Assembly: GCF_963169125.1 (NCBI RefSeq)
Contig: NC_084797.1
Span: 93,405,868-93,469,867 of the forward strand
Direction of reading: 5' to 3'
Origin: Humulus lupulus
Taxonomy: Eukaryota > Streptophyta > Magnoliopsida > Rosales > Cannabaceae
Length of the DNA stretch: 64,000 nucleotides
The notes under the pieces were generated by a model. It ran no database searches. It was given only the letters and a program-made list of their open reading frames with translations, and was not told where the DNA came from. The first letter of the stretch is position 1. Each line of letters starts with the position of its first letter. Positions 43,777 to 55,268 of the stretch are shown piece by piece. Both the position numbers and the translations under genes were made by a program.

Positions 43777-45945
43777 TGTAATGCCCCAAATTCTCTGGCT
43801 TGGTGCCTTGATTAGCGTGTCGGGAGGGCAATAATTGATTTAATTGTATTATTATGTGAATAATCGTGATATATGTGCATCATTATTTGATTGCTTGAGT
43901 TATGATATGATACGACTAGATATGCATGTTTAGGTGTATTAAATATGCATGTGGGCCCGTTCTGGTTAACAATAGGCATATTTATCATTTTGGCATGTTA
44001 GGGGCATAAATGTAATTATGTGTGGGTTACGATTGAGACCACATCATTATGTGGGTATATTCACAATGTTGGGCTCGAGGCGGTCCTAGTGAGCGGATTA
44101 GCGGAATAGTCACAACGGGGTCAAATACCCGGCTCGGGGTGAGCCTAGGGGTATTTTGGGAACGTAGTGTGTATTTGAGGTTGATTAGGTAATAGGTAGT
44201 CATTTAGCGGTTATTTGGGTACGCCGGGATTAATTGGGGATTTATAGGACTACTAGAGGAATTAGTGGGAATGTGGCAAATGGAAAGTTTGCCCTTGGAG
44301 GTATTAAAGGGCTAATAGTTGACCTAGGGGCATTTTAGTCTTTTGAAAATGGATAGACTCAACCATTAGGACTCTGTAGAAGGAAGACAGGAGGAACCAA
44401 AATCTCAGCTCCCTCACTTTCTCTCTCTCGTGTAACCCCCTCTCTCTAAGGCTTTGGAAGTTTATTTTTGGAGAGGAAGAAGCTTGAAGATTGGGGATTG
44501 AAGCTAGGATTAAGTGGAACAACTCAGGGGGATCGAAATTCTTAGTGGAGGTAAGGTTTTCACTCTGATTTTGGTGGATTTTTTGCTGTAGTTTAAGGGT
44601 TTTATTGAGGTTTAAACCTTAGTCTGATTTTGGGTTGTGGTGAGAGTATGGGGTAGTTTCTAGGGTAATTAAGATGCCCATGTTGTGTTGATATGAATTC
44701 TAGACGTAATTCTGGGTTTTGGTATTGATTAGGATGAATTTTAGTGAAATTGGCTTGAGAAAACGTAGCGAAGTTTTGGGTTTCGAGCTCGAGTCGCGGC
44801 GTTGTTCTTCAAGCGCCACAGCCCGTGTGCGTGGAAGGGGCTTGGTGATTCTCTGAAATCGCCCAAGCACCGCTATGCAGGTTAGGGCGCTTCGCGACCC
44901 GTGTCCCCAGAAGAGAGCCTTGGGCTCTCTGACTTGTAGCGCGCTGCAACAATATGGGCTGGGTCGCGGCTCTAATTAAAGAAAATAGCCAAAACATATT
45001 TTTAAGCTTGGTTGCTCAACCTTAAGGGCTCGGGAAGGATTCTACTACCCGGATTAGTAAAATTCGTGGTCTCAGAGGCTAGTATATTATTTCAAAGTTG
45101 TTAATCGGTTTAGATCGTGATGGTTATTTATTATTACGCTGTGACTAGATTTTACTGCTATGGCTCAAGATTAGGGATCGTGCTTGGGATTGCCTTGTAC
45201 TGTCAGCTCGGGACTCAAGGTAAGAAAACTATTTGTGCCCGTAGAGCAGGGCATGGCCCGATTATATGTGCTTAGTGTTATGTGTGAATGTCTGTAATTG
45301 TTATGTCATGTATATGTTTATGACGGATCGGTAAGGGTCGGAAAGACAATAAGCATGTTGAATGTAGGCCGCCATGGCATGGTCATCTAGGGTGTTGTTC
45401 TCACCCGCTCGGTTAGGATCGTGAACGTGGTGCTTGGTAACGCACCTAGATCGACTTAGGGCGCTGAAGTGAATTGTCTGTTGTGTTTCTTTAGTTATGC
45501 ATTTATTGAAATGAAAGTTTATATGCTATGTTTGTGGAGTTTTCTTACTGGGTCTTGGCTCACGGATGCTCTATGGTGCAGGTAAAGGCAAGGGAAAGGT
45601 CGACCAAGCATGAGTTGGAGGGCATGGAGCGGTGCGTACATGTTTGGCCTACCTAGTCGCCACGACTGGGGTAGTTTTGAGGAACGTTGTGTAAATGACC
45701 GATTTTTGTCGCCTAGGTCAATTGTATAAAGACTTTTGAGTTGTAAATATGTCTTAAACAACATTTTGGGATCCCATGTAACTTTTCTATAATTTTAATG
45801 GATGTTTAAACCTTTTTATGGAAATTTTATTAAATGAGTCTTTATTTTAACTTAATCACACTTTTTGGTCTAAAACCTCAATTAGCGAGTTAATTGTACA
45901 TTTTAAAATCACATGGTAACGACTCTAGGGTAGTAGGGCATTACA
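43777..45945 (+). repeat. Solo LTR, Tekay-related subfamily (2,169 bp)
   Basis: TGTAATGCCCC ... GGGCATTACA with perfect AAAAG duplications (43772-43776, 45946-45950). It shares with other Tekay LTRs the segment CTTGATTAGCGTG, the CG-rich block (about 44785-44965) and CTTGGCTCACGG (about 45555), but is clearly more diverged. Confidence 0.92.
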
Positions 45946-46186
45946 AAAAGCATGTAAAGACATTTTATTGAATTAAATAAAAAGAGTAATTTTATTATAT
46001 TTGAATATTATAATTATTGTTTGAATTAATTATATGATAATATCAAGAAAATTCCTTATTCATTCATGAGAATATGATCTTGGATTAGTACAAGAGAATT
46101 AAGATCATATATAATGAATAAAATAGTCAGTAACATATTAAATTAAGGAATCTTTACTGAATGGTTACTAGTGCGGTTTGCTAAGT

Positions 46187-48254
46187 TGTAACGACCTAAA
46201 ATTGTTAATAGGATTTAGCTCCTTGATTAGCGTGTCGGGAGGGCATAATTGGTTTATATGTGTGCTTAATTGGTTAAATGCGTGACTATGTGGCATGCAT
46301 GATTAATATGATTATGTGAGTATGTTGTATGCATGTTTATGAGTATTAAATATGCATGTGGGCCCTTTATTATTCATGAGAGCATATTTGTAATTTTGGC
46401 CCGTTGAGGGCATAAATGTGATTATATGTGATAAATAGTTGAGACCACATTATTATGTGGATATATTTGTAGTATATGGTTCGAGACGGTCCTAGTGCGC
46501 GGATAAGCGAAATAGTCACAGCGGGGTTTAATATCCGGCTCGGGGGGAAACCTAGGGGTATTTTCGGAATTTAGAGAATATTTTGGGATTTATTAGATAA
46601 TGAATTAGTATTTGGTAATTAATTTGACACGACTGGATTAATTGGTAAATGTTAGGAACACTTGAGGAATTAGCGGGAATCGGGAAAAGACTATTTTAAC
46701 CTTAAAACAAATTCAAGGGCTAAGTAATTCAAAGGGGGTAGTTTGGTCTTTTTGATTTAAGAGATTAACTCAAGGGTAAGTCTAGACTTAGCCAGAAAAT
46801 TACCCAAGTGTTATGAATTCTCAGCCTACTCTCTCTCCCTTATACACATACACTCTTTTTATCTCTCTTTCTCATTGTGCCTTGGAGCTTGAAGAAGGAA
46901 AAAAACTCAGGAGGTGGGGCTGGGAATTCAGCTGTGAGAACCTAGGAGATCAAGCTATGGCTGGGATATAAGGATGGGAATTCTGAGCTTGAATTTGAGT
47001 TTGGATGCAAGTTTGAGATGGAAATTTGAGTTTAGGCTTGTGGAGAAACACTGAGAGAAGTTGGTTTTTCTGGGTTTAAAGGCTCGGGTCGCGGCCCTGT
47101 TCTTCAAGCTCCGCGACCCGCCTGAGTTTTGGAGGATAGGAGCCTCTATTCGCCAGGCGCGTTGCGACTCAGAGGGGTGCAATTCGCGGCCCGTGTCCTC
47201 CATCAGGGAGGACTGGGCCTCTATCTAAGGGACGGGTCGCGACCCTTAGGGGCAAGTCGCGGCCCTAAATGGGGAATTAAGGGAAAATAAGGTTTTAGGC
47301 TCAGAGAGGCTCGGGGATTCTAACCTAGGCGCTCAAGATGAATTCTACTACCCGATTTAGTATAATTCGAGGCCCCAGAGGCTAATATTTGTTCCCTATG
47401 TATTTATTTGGATTAGAAATTGATAGCTAGCCATTGTTGTTGTGACTAGGGTCATCGCTAAGGCTCACGGTTAAGGATCGTGCTCATGACCGTTCTTGAT
47501 TCTCCGCTCGGGATTCGAGGTAAGAAAACTGCACCCTTGTGTGGTTGTGAACGGGATTGAGGTTCCCAATATTTGAGTATGTGTACTGTATGATTGTGCG
47601 ATTGTTATGTTATACGAGAATGAACGACCTAAGGGTGCCAAGGATGATGATAAGCGTGCTGAACGCAACTCGGCCTAAGCGTGCCAACCCTGAACATTTG
47701 TGTAACTGGCTAAGATATGAACTTGAGATTATATGTTTACCATTGGTTAGTTTGATGCTCGTATTCTGTTATATAATTGAACTGGTTGAGTTAAGATTGA
47801 TTGAATACTACTGTTGCTATATGTGCTTGCTGTTTATGGTTTTCTTGCTGGGCCTTGGCTCACGGGTGCTACGTGGTGCAGGTAAGGGCAAAGGGAAGCT
47901 GGACCAACCATAAGTTGGAGAGCTCTAGGGGCGAAGTGTACATAGTCAGCTGCTCGACCGCCATGGCCGAGGGATAGTTAGAGGGACAAAGCTCTAAAAC
48001 TTGTGTTTTGCCATTAGTCTGGCTTTTGTTGTATTTACTTTTGGGGATTGTAAATTACCACTCATACCCATTTTTTGGGATCCCATGTATCAAACGTCTA
48101 TTTTATTGAAAATTAACTGTTTATGATCAAAATCTTTTAACCTTAACTTGATGGTTGACCTTAGGATCACATTTTGTTCAAACAACTTGATTAGCAAGTC
48201 TTGCACTATTTTAAAATACACAGTGTAATGGTCTTGGTTACTCAGAGATCTACA
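46187..48254 (+). repeat. Solo LTR, Tekay-2 family (2,068 bp)
   Basis: It starts TGTAACGACC and ends GATCTACA, a decayed TTACA end. Flanks are TAAGT (46182-46186) and TAAGC (48255-48259), one C/T change apart. Closely similar to the Tekay-2 LTRs throughout, including the CG-rich block at about 47085-47270. Confidence 0.88.
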
Positions 48255-48938
48255 TAAGCATACGGAATGCAAGTGATCTAGATTCTTAGTAAATGTGTTG
48301 TATATAATAGAGATTAAATATGACATGACCGATAAGAATTTATTATCTTTATAAACTTTTCGTTTGACATAAAGATTTGACTCATGAACTCATGTTTGTG
48401 TTTATTGGATCTTTTGATTCACTCATTAAGGTTTCTTTGTATAATGAGGCTAATGACTTTTGTTTTGGAGATTCAATATCATGAATGGCTGAGAACATGA
48501 ATTACAATAATGGAATCCATACTTTCCTAACGGATCGAATATTTGTTTTCTTAAGGGTTAATTCTAGAACTGAATAGTTATTGAGCTCAAATCTATAATT
48601 TGATTATAGATTAATTATTTGCTAGTGAATTAATGGTACTTAAGGATCAATAGGTAATTATAAGGGTAAAACGGTAATCTTGAACAGCTCTAATTAACGA
48701 ACCAATAAATGGAGGACAGAACTACATTTATTGATTATATCAATGGACTACAAGAGAAAATTATATAAATATAATTCTATAAATACTTAGAATGCAATTC
48801 CATATTTATTGTGGAGTAATCATGGAATTAATAAATAAGATTATTAGAGTAAAGCGTTTAATTAATAATCTGGTTTATTGGAGCTTCGTATTATAGGTCC
48901 ATGGTCCACATATCACCCATGTCCTACAGTGTCAAGGG

Positions 48939-49522
48939 TGTTATCCAAAAAGCAGGCATGGGTGACGTGGCAAGCGTTTTTAACACGTGGCAGAAATTCT
49001 GTTCGACCATCGACCAGTGAGGTTCCCCTGGCGTAACATTCGGATTTTATATATGACCAGCCTGGTCGTACACTCCATATATTTTGAGATAATCTTGTAT
49101 AATTGTAATCATATCCGAGATTATCTCCCATGATCCACGATGATCCGATTATTTAGGAAAGAATATCTGTAACTAATTCGTGTAATCCTCCTTGAGCCTA
49201 TAAATAGAGAGGAATAGCTCAAGGAAGGGACTTTTTGGTTGATTTAAATTTATACTTACAAGAGAATTAGAGCTATCATCTTACAATTGTATTATTCATC
49301 TCTCTCAAGTCTGTGAAACTCAGAGAACCCTAGTTCTTTGATCACTCCTTTGAGAACTAATATCAATAATAGCTTAAGTGGACGTAGGCCATTACCATTT
49401 TGTGGGGCCGAACCACTATAATTCGTTGTGTCCTTTACTGTTTTTCCATTAGATCTATTTCAACACCTTCATTCACATCAAGCGTTTGACTCCGTGTCAG
49501 TTGACCAAATCAAGGGTCAACA
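48939..49522 (+). repeat. Tat-3 5' LTR with TATA box
   Basis: TGTTATCC ... GGGTCAACA, 584 bp; TATAAATA at 49199-49206. GACGTGGC (about 48963) and ACACGTGGC (about 48983) are G-box/ABRE-like cores. It lacks an 11-bp segment (TGACACCTGGC) present in the 3' LTR. Confidence 0.93.
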
Positions 49523-49544
49523 TTTCGGTGCTTTCATTGAGAGC
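49523..49544 (+). other. Primer binding site of Tat-3
   Basis: TTTCGGTGCTTTCATTGAG and on to AGC directly follows the 5' LTR, as in Tat-1 and Tat-2. Confidence 0.75.
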
Positions 49545-49569
49545 ATGAGACGAGATTGTCGAAGCATTA

Positions 49570-49712
49570 ATGGCAAAAACAACAAAGAAGACTGGGCAGG
49601 CGGCTGGCGCTGCACCATCTCAACCTCCTCCTCCTCCTCCTGACATGGCTGAAAATGAGCCACACTTGGAATTTGATGAGGAGGAACTGGACTCCGAAAC
49701 ACTGAGAAATAC
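49570..49712 (+). pseudogene. Tat-3 gag N-terminal fragment
   Basis: ATG 49570 opens MAKTTKKTGQAAGAAPSQ, a Pro run, then an acidic stretch with HLEFDEEELDSETLRNTL, closely matching the start of Tat-1 gag. The homology ends at about 49712, where the sequence switches to the antisense ORF. The remaining gag is absent. Confidence 0.85.
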
Positions 49713-51296
49713 CCTCTTCCTGGGTGCTGTACAAGTCGAAAAATTTTGCGGAGGCCATTTCTGCAGAAAGATATAAATATGCAGACAGTAAGCCAAAAAT
49801 AAATGACAAGTTATGGCACATCAGAAAAGAGATAAAGAAAATTACAAAGACTAATACCCGAGCTATTACTACTTGTCGCTACACTATTGACTCTACTAGT
49901 CATACACTCACTCTCTGGCACGAAGAAGTCTGGCCCTAGATTTGGAGTATATGTAAAATTTCCGTCCCCGTCAAATAAATGACAGGGAATTGGCAAGTTA
50001 TCTAAAAGTGAAATAACAATACTGTTTTTGTCGAAAGACTCGTCTAAGTCTACGACAGTCTCAACTGCCTTTTGTTTTCCCTTCCCTTGAGGGGCAGAAG
50101 GCCTTTCTGCTGAGGGAGTGCCAGTGGGTTCCCTGATTGTAACCCCAGTTGGTCTCCGTCGAGGAGGAGACGCTGGAGGTTGCTGCTCGGGATTCCCCTC
50201 GGCAGTGGCACTAACTGCCGCGGGTTCCCTCATATCCTGTTGAGGGGCCAGGAGGCCAGACAACCTCAAGTTATCCTCGGTGACCAGAGACTTGACGCTC
50301 TTCTCAGCATCCGTCATTCTGGCCAGCGTGTTGGACCTCAACACCATGTCAGGTGTCGTGTCGGGTCTGGTCGCAGCCATGGGCCTGAAAGTCACAATAT
50401 GTTTCAGAAAAGTATAAGGAAAATTACTAAGTAAAAATAGCGACTAGTAAAAAAGGGCATTTACCTCCTCGAGCAAAGGCCAGGTTATTTGCAGCCATGT
50501 CAGGCGTGAAGAAATACTCCTGACTGTATTTCTCCACGTTGGAGATGTGGGTGGTGTCACTCAGGAATGTTCGGCTCGTCTCCTGGTGGCAAAAATGAAA
50601 AAACCCCGTCCTGGACTATTGGGGGTTGGACTTAAGGTCAAAAAGGTAATTGACCTCATGAGGAGTAGGCTCCCGCCATTTTTTAAGTTTATAAAGGATG
50701 TAGAGTGCAGCAAGCATTCTATATCCGTTGGGAGTAATTTGGAAGGGGGCGAAACCAAAGTAGTTCGCCACCCCCTGATAGAATGGATGAAGAGGAAGGG
50801 TAGCCCTCGCCTCTATGTGATACCTCGACCAGGCGCTGTAAATGCCTCCAGGCAAATTAGCCCTCTCATCCGCAGTGGGGATCTTGAGATTTACCCCAGT
50901 GAGGGGATACTTCTTGAGATAATTGGCAAGCATCCTGGGGGTTACTTGGCTAAGTGGAGAAAGATACCACTCGACATCAGGAAGAATTGAATGCCGAGGG
51001 CGAGCCCTAACCTAGATGCGAGGGTCTGGGACAATGTTTTCTCGACCACTGGTCGAGGGAACCCCAGCCTGCGAATCAGGCTGAGCTGGAGAATTTAAAG
51101 TGTGGTCAGGCTTTTGTTTCTTTTGGCCAGTCGATTTGGAACGAGCCATTCTGGTTGGAGATGGTTGAGGTCTGGAAGAAGAGAGTCTAGAAAAAGGAAT
51201 CTCGTGAACACGCTGAGCAGGCTGTTCTTCACCTTCAAGCAGTTGCGCAAGGAGATCGTCTTCGATCGGCCTCTCACCTCCCCACAAATCTGGCAT
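49712..51296 (-). pseudogene. Tat-3 antisense ORF, 3' truncated, two stops
   Basis: Homologous to the Tat-1 aORF. On the minus strand it starts MPDLWGGERP at 51296. I infer exon 1 51296-50465, exon 2 50384-49912 and a stub of exon 3 from 49760 (MASAKFFDLYST) cut off at about 49712. Intron positions and phases match Tat-1. TAG stops at 51012-51014 and near 50616 fall where Tat-1 has Gln codons, so each can be a single C-to-T change. The folded block GIYSAWSRYHIEARATLPLH and HPFYQGVANYFGFAPFQI is well kept. The coiled-coil exons are deleted. Confidence 0.82.
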
Positions 51297-51302
51297 TAAA
51301 AT

Positions 51303-51764
51303 CTGCGGACATAAAAATGGGGAGGTGAGGATGGAGAGTCTAGAAAATTGGTTAGAATAACGCTGGTCGTGTATAAAAGTCAAACTTTTATACAACAGCA
51401 TTCTAGCAAAAAACTAATTTTTTCATGCGAACAGTTTGAAAAACAGATAATAAAAGTAAAAGTAAAAAGTTTTTTCTGAAAAAGCTTTTTCAACTCCAGG
51501 TAGGGCGGGAAAAACTCAGTTTTTCAACTAGCATAAAAATCGAACTTTTACTTCGATTTTACGTCCTAAATTTATGATCTCGACTATCAAACTGATTCAC
51601 AACTCCTAAATGGCAAAGATACACCATCCTGTCTAGCATCACTCGATAAACCCCCTATTTTTCATGCATTTCTACCCAAGAACGTAGACAATATCGGAAC
51701 TTAAAAGCTAACTTACATCGGCATGCACAACGAAAGTAAATAGCAGAAAAGTTCTGAAACTTAC
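51303..51764 (-). other. Putative 5'-UTR intron of the Tat-3 antisense ORF
   Basis: Minus-strand donor GTAAGT at 51764 and acceptor TCCGCAG ending at 51303, seven bases before the start codon. The donor is at the matching place in Tat-1. Confidence 0.5.
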
Positions 51765-51870
51765 CGAAGCGAAGATTATGAAGCTTTGAAGAAATTCCGA
51801 GCGTAGGCGAACGAACGGCTGGTTCTTGGAACGTCGAAAGATGATCTTCAGAGAAAGTAGAGGTTCTGAA

Positions 51871-51940
51871 TTAGGGTTTCTTGATAGAGAAATAACTTGC
51901 GTAAAAAGAAAAAGGAAGCTCTGGGGAGGCTATATATATT
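51871..51940 (-). promoter_or_regulatory. Promoter of the Tat-3 antisense ORF: TATA box and telo-box
   Basis: On the minus strand a TATATATA box (51931-51940) is followed about 60 bp on by AAACCCTAA (51871-51879), then the 5' UTR. Order and spacing equal those at 9339-9405 in Tat-1. Confidence 0.55.
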
Positions 51941-52160
51941 TTGTCTGTGGCGTGAAAAAAGAGGTAATCATCAGTTTCCTCTTTTCAAAGCATGGGGAAG
52001 AGTGATGGCCATCAATGGATTGCTTGGGAACCGGAAAGCCGTGATTAGACAGGGGTAGGTTGTTTTTTCCAAGAAGGCACGAACTACTCTAACAGATTTG
52101 GTGGGGTAATCGAAGAGTCGTTTTCCTTAAAGTTCATTTATTGTTGGTCGTAATAAATAA

Positions 52161-52174
52161 ACTTGGGGGGCAAA
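52161..52174 (+). other. Polypurine tract of Tat-3
   Basis: ACTTGGGGGGCAAA directly before the 3' LTR. Confidence 0.85.
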
Positions 52175-52769
52175 TGTTATCCAAAAAGCAGGCATGGGTG
52201 ATGTGGCAAGCATTTTTAACACGTGGCTGACACCTGGCAGAAGTTCTGTTCGACCATCGACCAGTGAGGTTCCCTTGACGTAACATTCGGATTTTATATA
52301 CGATCAGCTTGGTCGTACACTCCATATATTTTGAGATAATCTTGTACAATTGTAATCATATCTGAGATTATCTCCCATGATCCACGATGATCTGATTATT
52401 TAGGAAAGAATATCTGTAACTAATTCGTGTAATCCTCCTTGAGCCTATAAATAGAGAGAAATAGCTCAAGGAATGGACTTTTTGGCTGATTTAAATTTAT
52501 ACTTACAAGAGAATTAGAGCTATCATCTTACGATTGTATTATTCATCTCTCTCAAGTCTGTGAAACTCAGAGAACCCTAGTTCTTTGATCACTCCTTTGA
52601 GAACTAATATCAATAATAGCTTAAGTGGACGTAGGTCATTACCATTTTGTGGGGCCGAACCACAATAATTTGTTGTGTCCTTTACTGTTTTTCTATTAGA
52701 TCTATTTCAACACCTTCATTCACATCAAGCGTTTGACTCCGTGTCAGTTGACCAAATCGAGGGTCAACA
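52175..52769 (+). repeat. Tat-3 3' LTR
   Basis: TGTTATCC ... GGGTCAACA, 595 bp; TATAAATA at 52446-52453. Confidence 0.93.
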
Positions 52770-53743
52770 AAGGGTAAGATGTCAAAATAAAGATTTGTAA
52801 AGAGAATGACTTAATTGCAAATGAATTAATTTTCCAGGGCAATAAAATAATTATGTGATAGTTATGAGAAATTGATTAATTATGAGTTAATTAATTATTT
52901 AACTATATAGTTTTTATTTTGAAAAACTATTGGTTAAAATAAATATTAATCTTGATTGGATTAATATATAAAGAGAGATTAATAATTATCTTATTTAGAA
53001 TAAGATATTTATTTATTTATTTAAAACTGATTTTTAAGAAAAAAATAATTTTGAATTAACTAATATTTATTTTTGGGATAAATATATTATCCTAAATTAT
53101 ATAAATAAATGAGAAAATTAGGGATGACCCTAATAGTGTGGTTGACACACTCATTGTATAGTGAGTGTGGCGCCACGCACGAGGATTTCCTATCCATGTG
53201 ATTTGAATTTTGAATTTCAAATAATTTATTTTATTTAATTATTCTTTTTTAAATATGATTAAAATTAAATAATTAAATAAGGTTATAACTAATTAGTTTT
53301 ATTTTAATAAAATAAATATTAATTAAATTAGTTAATTATCTTTATAAACTTGAAAAGAAGCGACACTTTTAAACCTAAAAACTATTCAATTCCTCTTCTG
53401 TCTACCAAACCTCTCTAGATCTCATGTGTTAAATACATCTAGAGAGTCATAAATCAACCTTTTGAATCCTACGTGCCCACACACGTCCTTGTGTGTTTGG
53501 GGATTGGTTTGGAAGACCAAGGTGTGAGCTTTCAGAACTTGGATAGGAAGATCATTGATTTTATACAAAAAGATTCGAGAAGACTTGATAGGCTACAAGA
53601 GGTAATCTATAATCTGATTGTATGTGATATAATATATAATATATATATATGTGTGTATGATCTTGACTGGTATTAATAATTATAGAAAACGGCTCATTCC
53701 CTGTTGCGTATCTTTGATTTGCTCTTTTAATACCAACATATTT

Positions 53744-54525
53744 GGATATAACCAGATCGCGATGAATCTTGCTAACCAAGAGCATACGAGTTTTATGACT
53801 GAGCATAACGTGTATTGCTACAATGTTATGCCCTTCAGGCTGAAGAATGCCAGAGTTATGTGGCCAACCTAGAGGAATGTTTCACCGTGCTGAGGAAGTA
53901 TAACATGAAGCTAAACCCTCAGAAGTACACTTTTGGAGTCTCGTCGAGGAAATTTTTAGGCTTCATTATAAATTCAAGGGGGATCGAAGCTAATCCAGAA
54001 AAGATCAAATCCATGCTAGACACGACTTATCCTAGATTGCGTAAGGACGTCCAGAGTCTAACAGGGAGGATAGCTGCCTTGAATCACTTTATTTTAAAAG
54101 CTACTGACAAGTGTCTCCCATTTTACAACTTATTGAAGGGGGGACAAGAAGTTCGAATGGAATGAAGAGTGGGAGAAAAATTTCTTGGATCAGAAGAAGC
54201 ATCTAGCTGAACCCCCCATTTTATCAAAGCCCGTTAACGAAGTTCGAACGTCTAGAAGCATCACAACTATAGCTCGTACAATACCAATAGAAAGTAACTC
54301 GATACTTTAATATGAAAGTTAAAGAAATGAAGTTTGAGTTAGGGGATTTGGTATTAAGAATAGTATTCTTGGCGAATATCTCTAAAGACGATGTGTTATG
54401 ACCGAATTGGGAATGACCTTATCAGATTGTAGAAATCTTACGAGAAGGGAAATTTAAATTAGCTCGATTAAAAGAAGGAGTTCCTCCAACTTGGAATGCT
54501 CTTCATTTGAGGAAATATTACCAAT
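53744..54525 (+). pseudogene. Tat-2 reverse transcriptase (rest) fused by deletion to integrase C-terminus
   Basis: RT resumes with GYNQI after solo-E and reads ANQEHTSFMTEHNVYCYNVM, then a shortened palm: the YVDD-type catalytic block and its surroundings are missing between VMWP and NLEECFTVLRKYNMKLNP, so a deletion removed the active site. Thumb and connection follow (FGVSSRKFLGFIINSRGIEA, LTGRIAALNHFI). After about 54236 the sequence jumps to the last part of integrase (KVKEMKFELGDLVLRIVF, PYQIVEILREGKFKLARL) ending LRKYYQ and a stop at about 54525. RNase H and most of integrase are gone. Confidence 0.8.
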
Positions 54526-55263
54526 GAGTGTGTAGTTCGAGTTTAATTTTTTTTTTCATTTCAATTGTAAGGCTTATTTATAAAATACATTCCTTATTAT
54601 CTTTATAATAGATTGAATTTAATGGTTGATGTGTAGTTTAAACACGGTACCAAAATTTTCTTTAATTTTGTCTATTAAAGAATTAAACCTGATCACTTGG
54701 TAGCTTGATTGAGTTAGAGTTGAGGGGCGGATAGCTATGATTATAATTCTATACTTAGTTTGTTATAAGTCTTTGAAAAATTATATAACTTAGAATTTGG
54801 AAATATATAATTTGGTAGCTTGATTGAGTTCGAGTTTTCATAATAATTCTGAATACAACTAGCTGACAAGAAAAATTGAAGCAATAAAATCCTGGGCATA
54901 AACAGGTTCAAGGCCAGAATAATAACAAGTAAGCTATTAAGCACTAAAATCGACCTAACCAGGTATGCGACCCAAATACTAACTGGTCAGCTACTAAGCA
55001 TAAAGTTATGAAAATAACTCGGTCTAAAATAATTCCTACAACTACGCGAATGTATATATAAAAAAAATAAGGAAAACAAGTGTAAAATAGTAGAAATGAA
55101 TAATATAAAAGGCACAAGTAAGCAAATTTAGAACGAGGATGTTAACCTCGAACAAGCCAAAAGTGGAAAATTGTCTCAGCCTTCAAGGCCTAATTACAAG
55201 GGATAATAAAATCCCCAACAAAAAAAAAACTAGAAAAGAAAAAATAAATCTCCTCCTAAGCCT
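54526..55263 (+). other. Tat-2 region after pol, non-coding
   Basis: AT-rich sequence between integrase and the solo LTR. It corresponds in position to the spacer between pol and the antisense ORF in Tat-1. I see no coding remnant that I would defend. Confidence 0.5.
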
Positions 55264-55268
55264 TAGAT

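Larger units (their letters stand above)
48939..52769 (+). mobile_element. Tat-3: internally deleted Tat element that keeps the antisense ORF (3.8 kb)
   Basis: LTRs (48939-49522, 52175-52769) are flanked by perfect AAGGG duplications (48934-48938, 52770-52774). Inside are a PBS, the first 50 or so codons of gag (49570-about 49712), an abrupt junction into the antisense ORF on the minus strand (about 49712-51296), its leader and promoter, and the PPT. Compared with Tat-1 roughly 7-8 kb including all of protease, RT, RNase H and integrase are missing. By hand the LTRs differ at about 20 positions plus one 11-bp indel. It can only have moved, or could only move, with proteins from another copy. 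Confidence 0.92.
43754..53738 (+). repeat. Solo-E: solo LTR of an unclassified family (net about 1.9 kb), itself interrupted three times
   Basis: Starts TATTAGGATTAATGCCC (TGTTAGG with one change) and ends AATACCAACA. Its four pieces are 43754-43776, 45951-46186, 48260-48938 and 52775-53738; three nested insertions with their own target duplications separate them. Flanking TACTC (43749-43753) and TATTT (53739-53743) form a target duplication with two C/T changes, and Tat-2 RT resumes on the far side. The start resembles the family at 2379 and 55269 read on the minus strand. It is non-coding and AT-rich; no internal region remains. Confidence 0.8.

Noticed and set aside
39020..48254. The Tekay-2 3' LTR and the LTR at 46187 as ends of one element
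   Set aside because: Tekay-2 has perfect ATAAC duplications at its own ends, and the copy at 46187 has its own TAAGT/TAAGC flanks inside solo-E.
48939..52769. Tat-3 as two unrelated solo LTRs
   Set aside because: AAGGG occurs only at the outer ends, and PBS and PPT are in place inside; it is one deleted element.
53620..53660. AT/TG-rich stretch near 53640 as an origin or regulatory site
   Set aside because: A simple dinucleotide microsatellite inside solo-E with no further structure.
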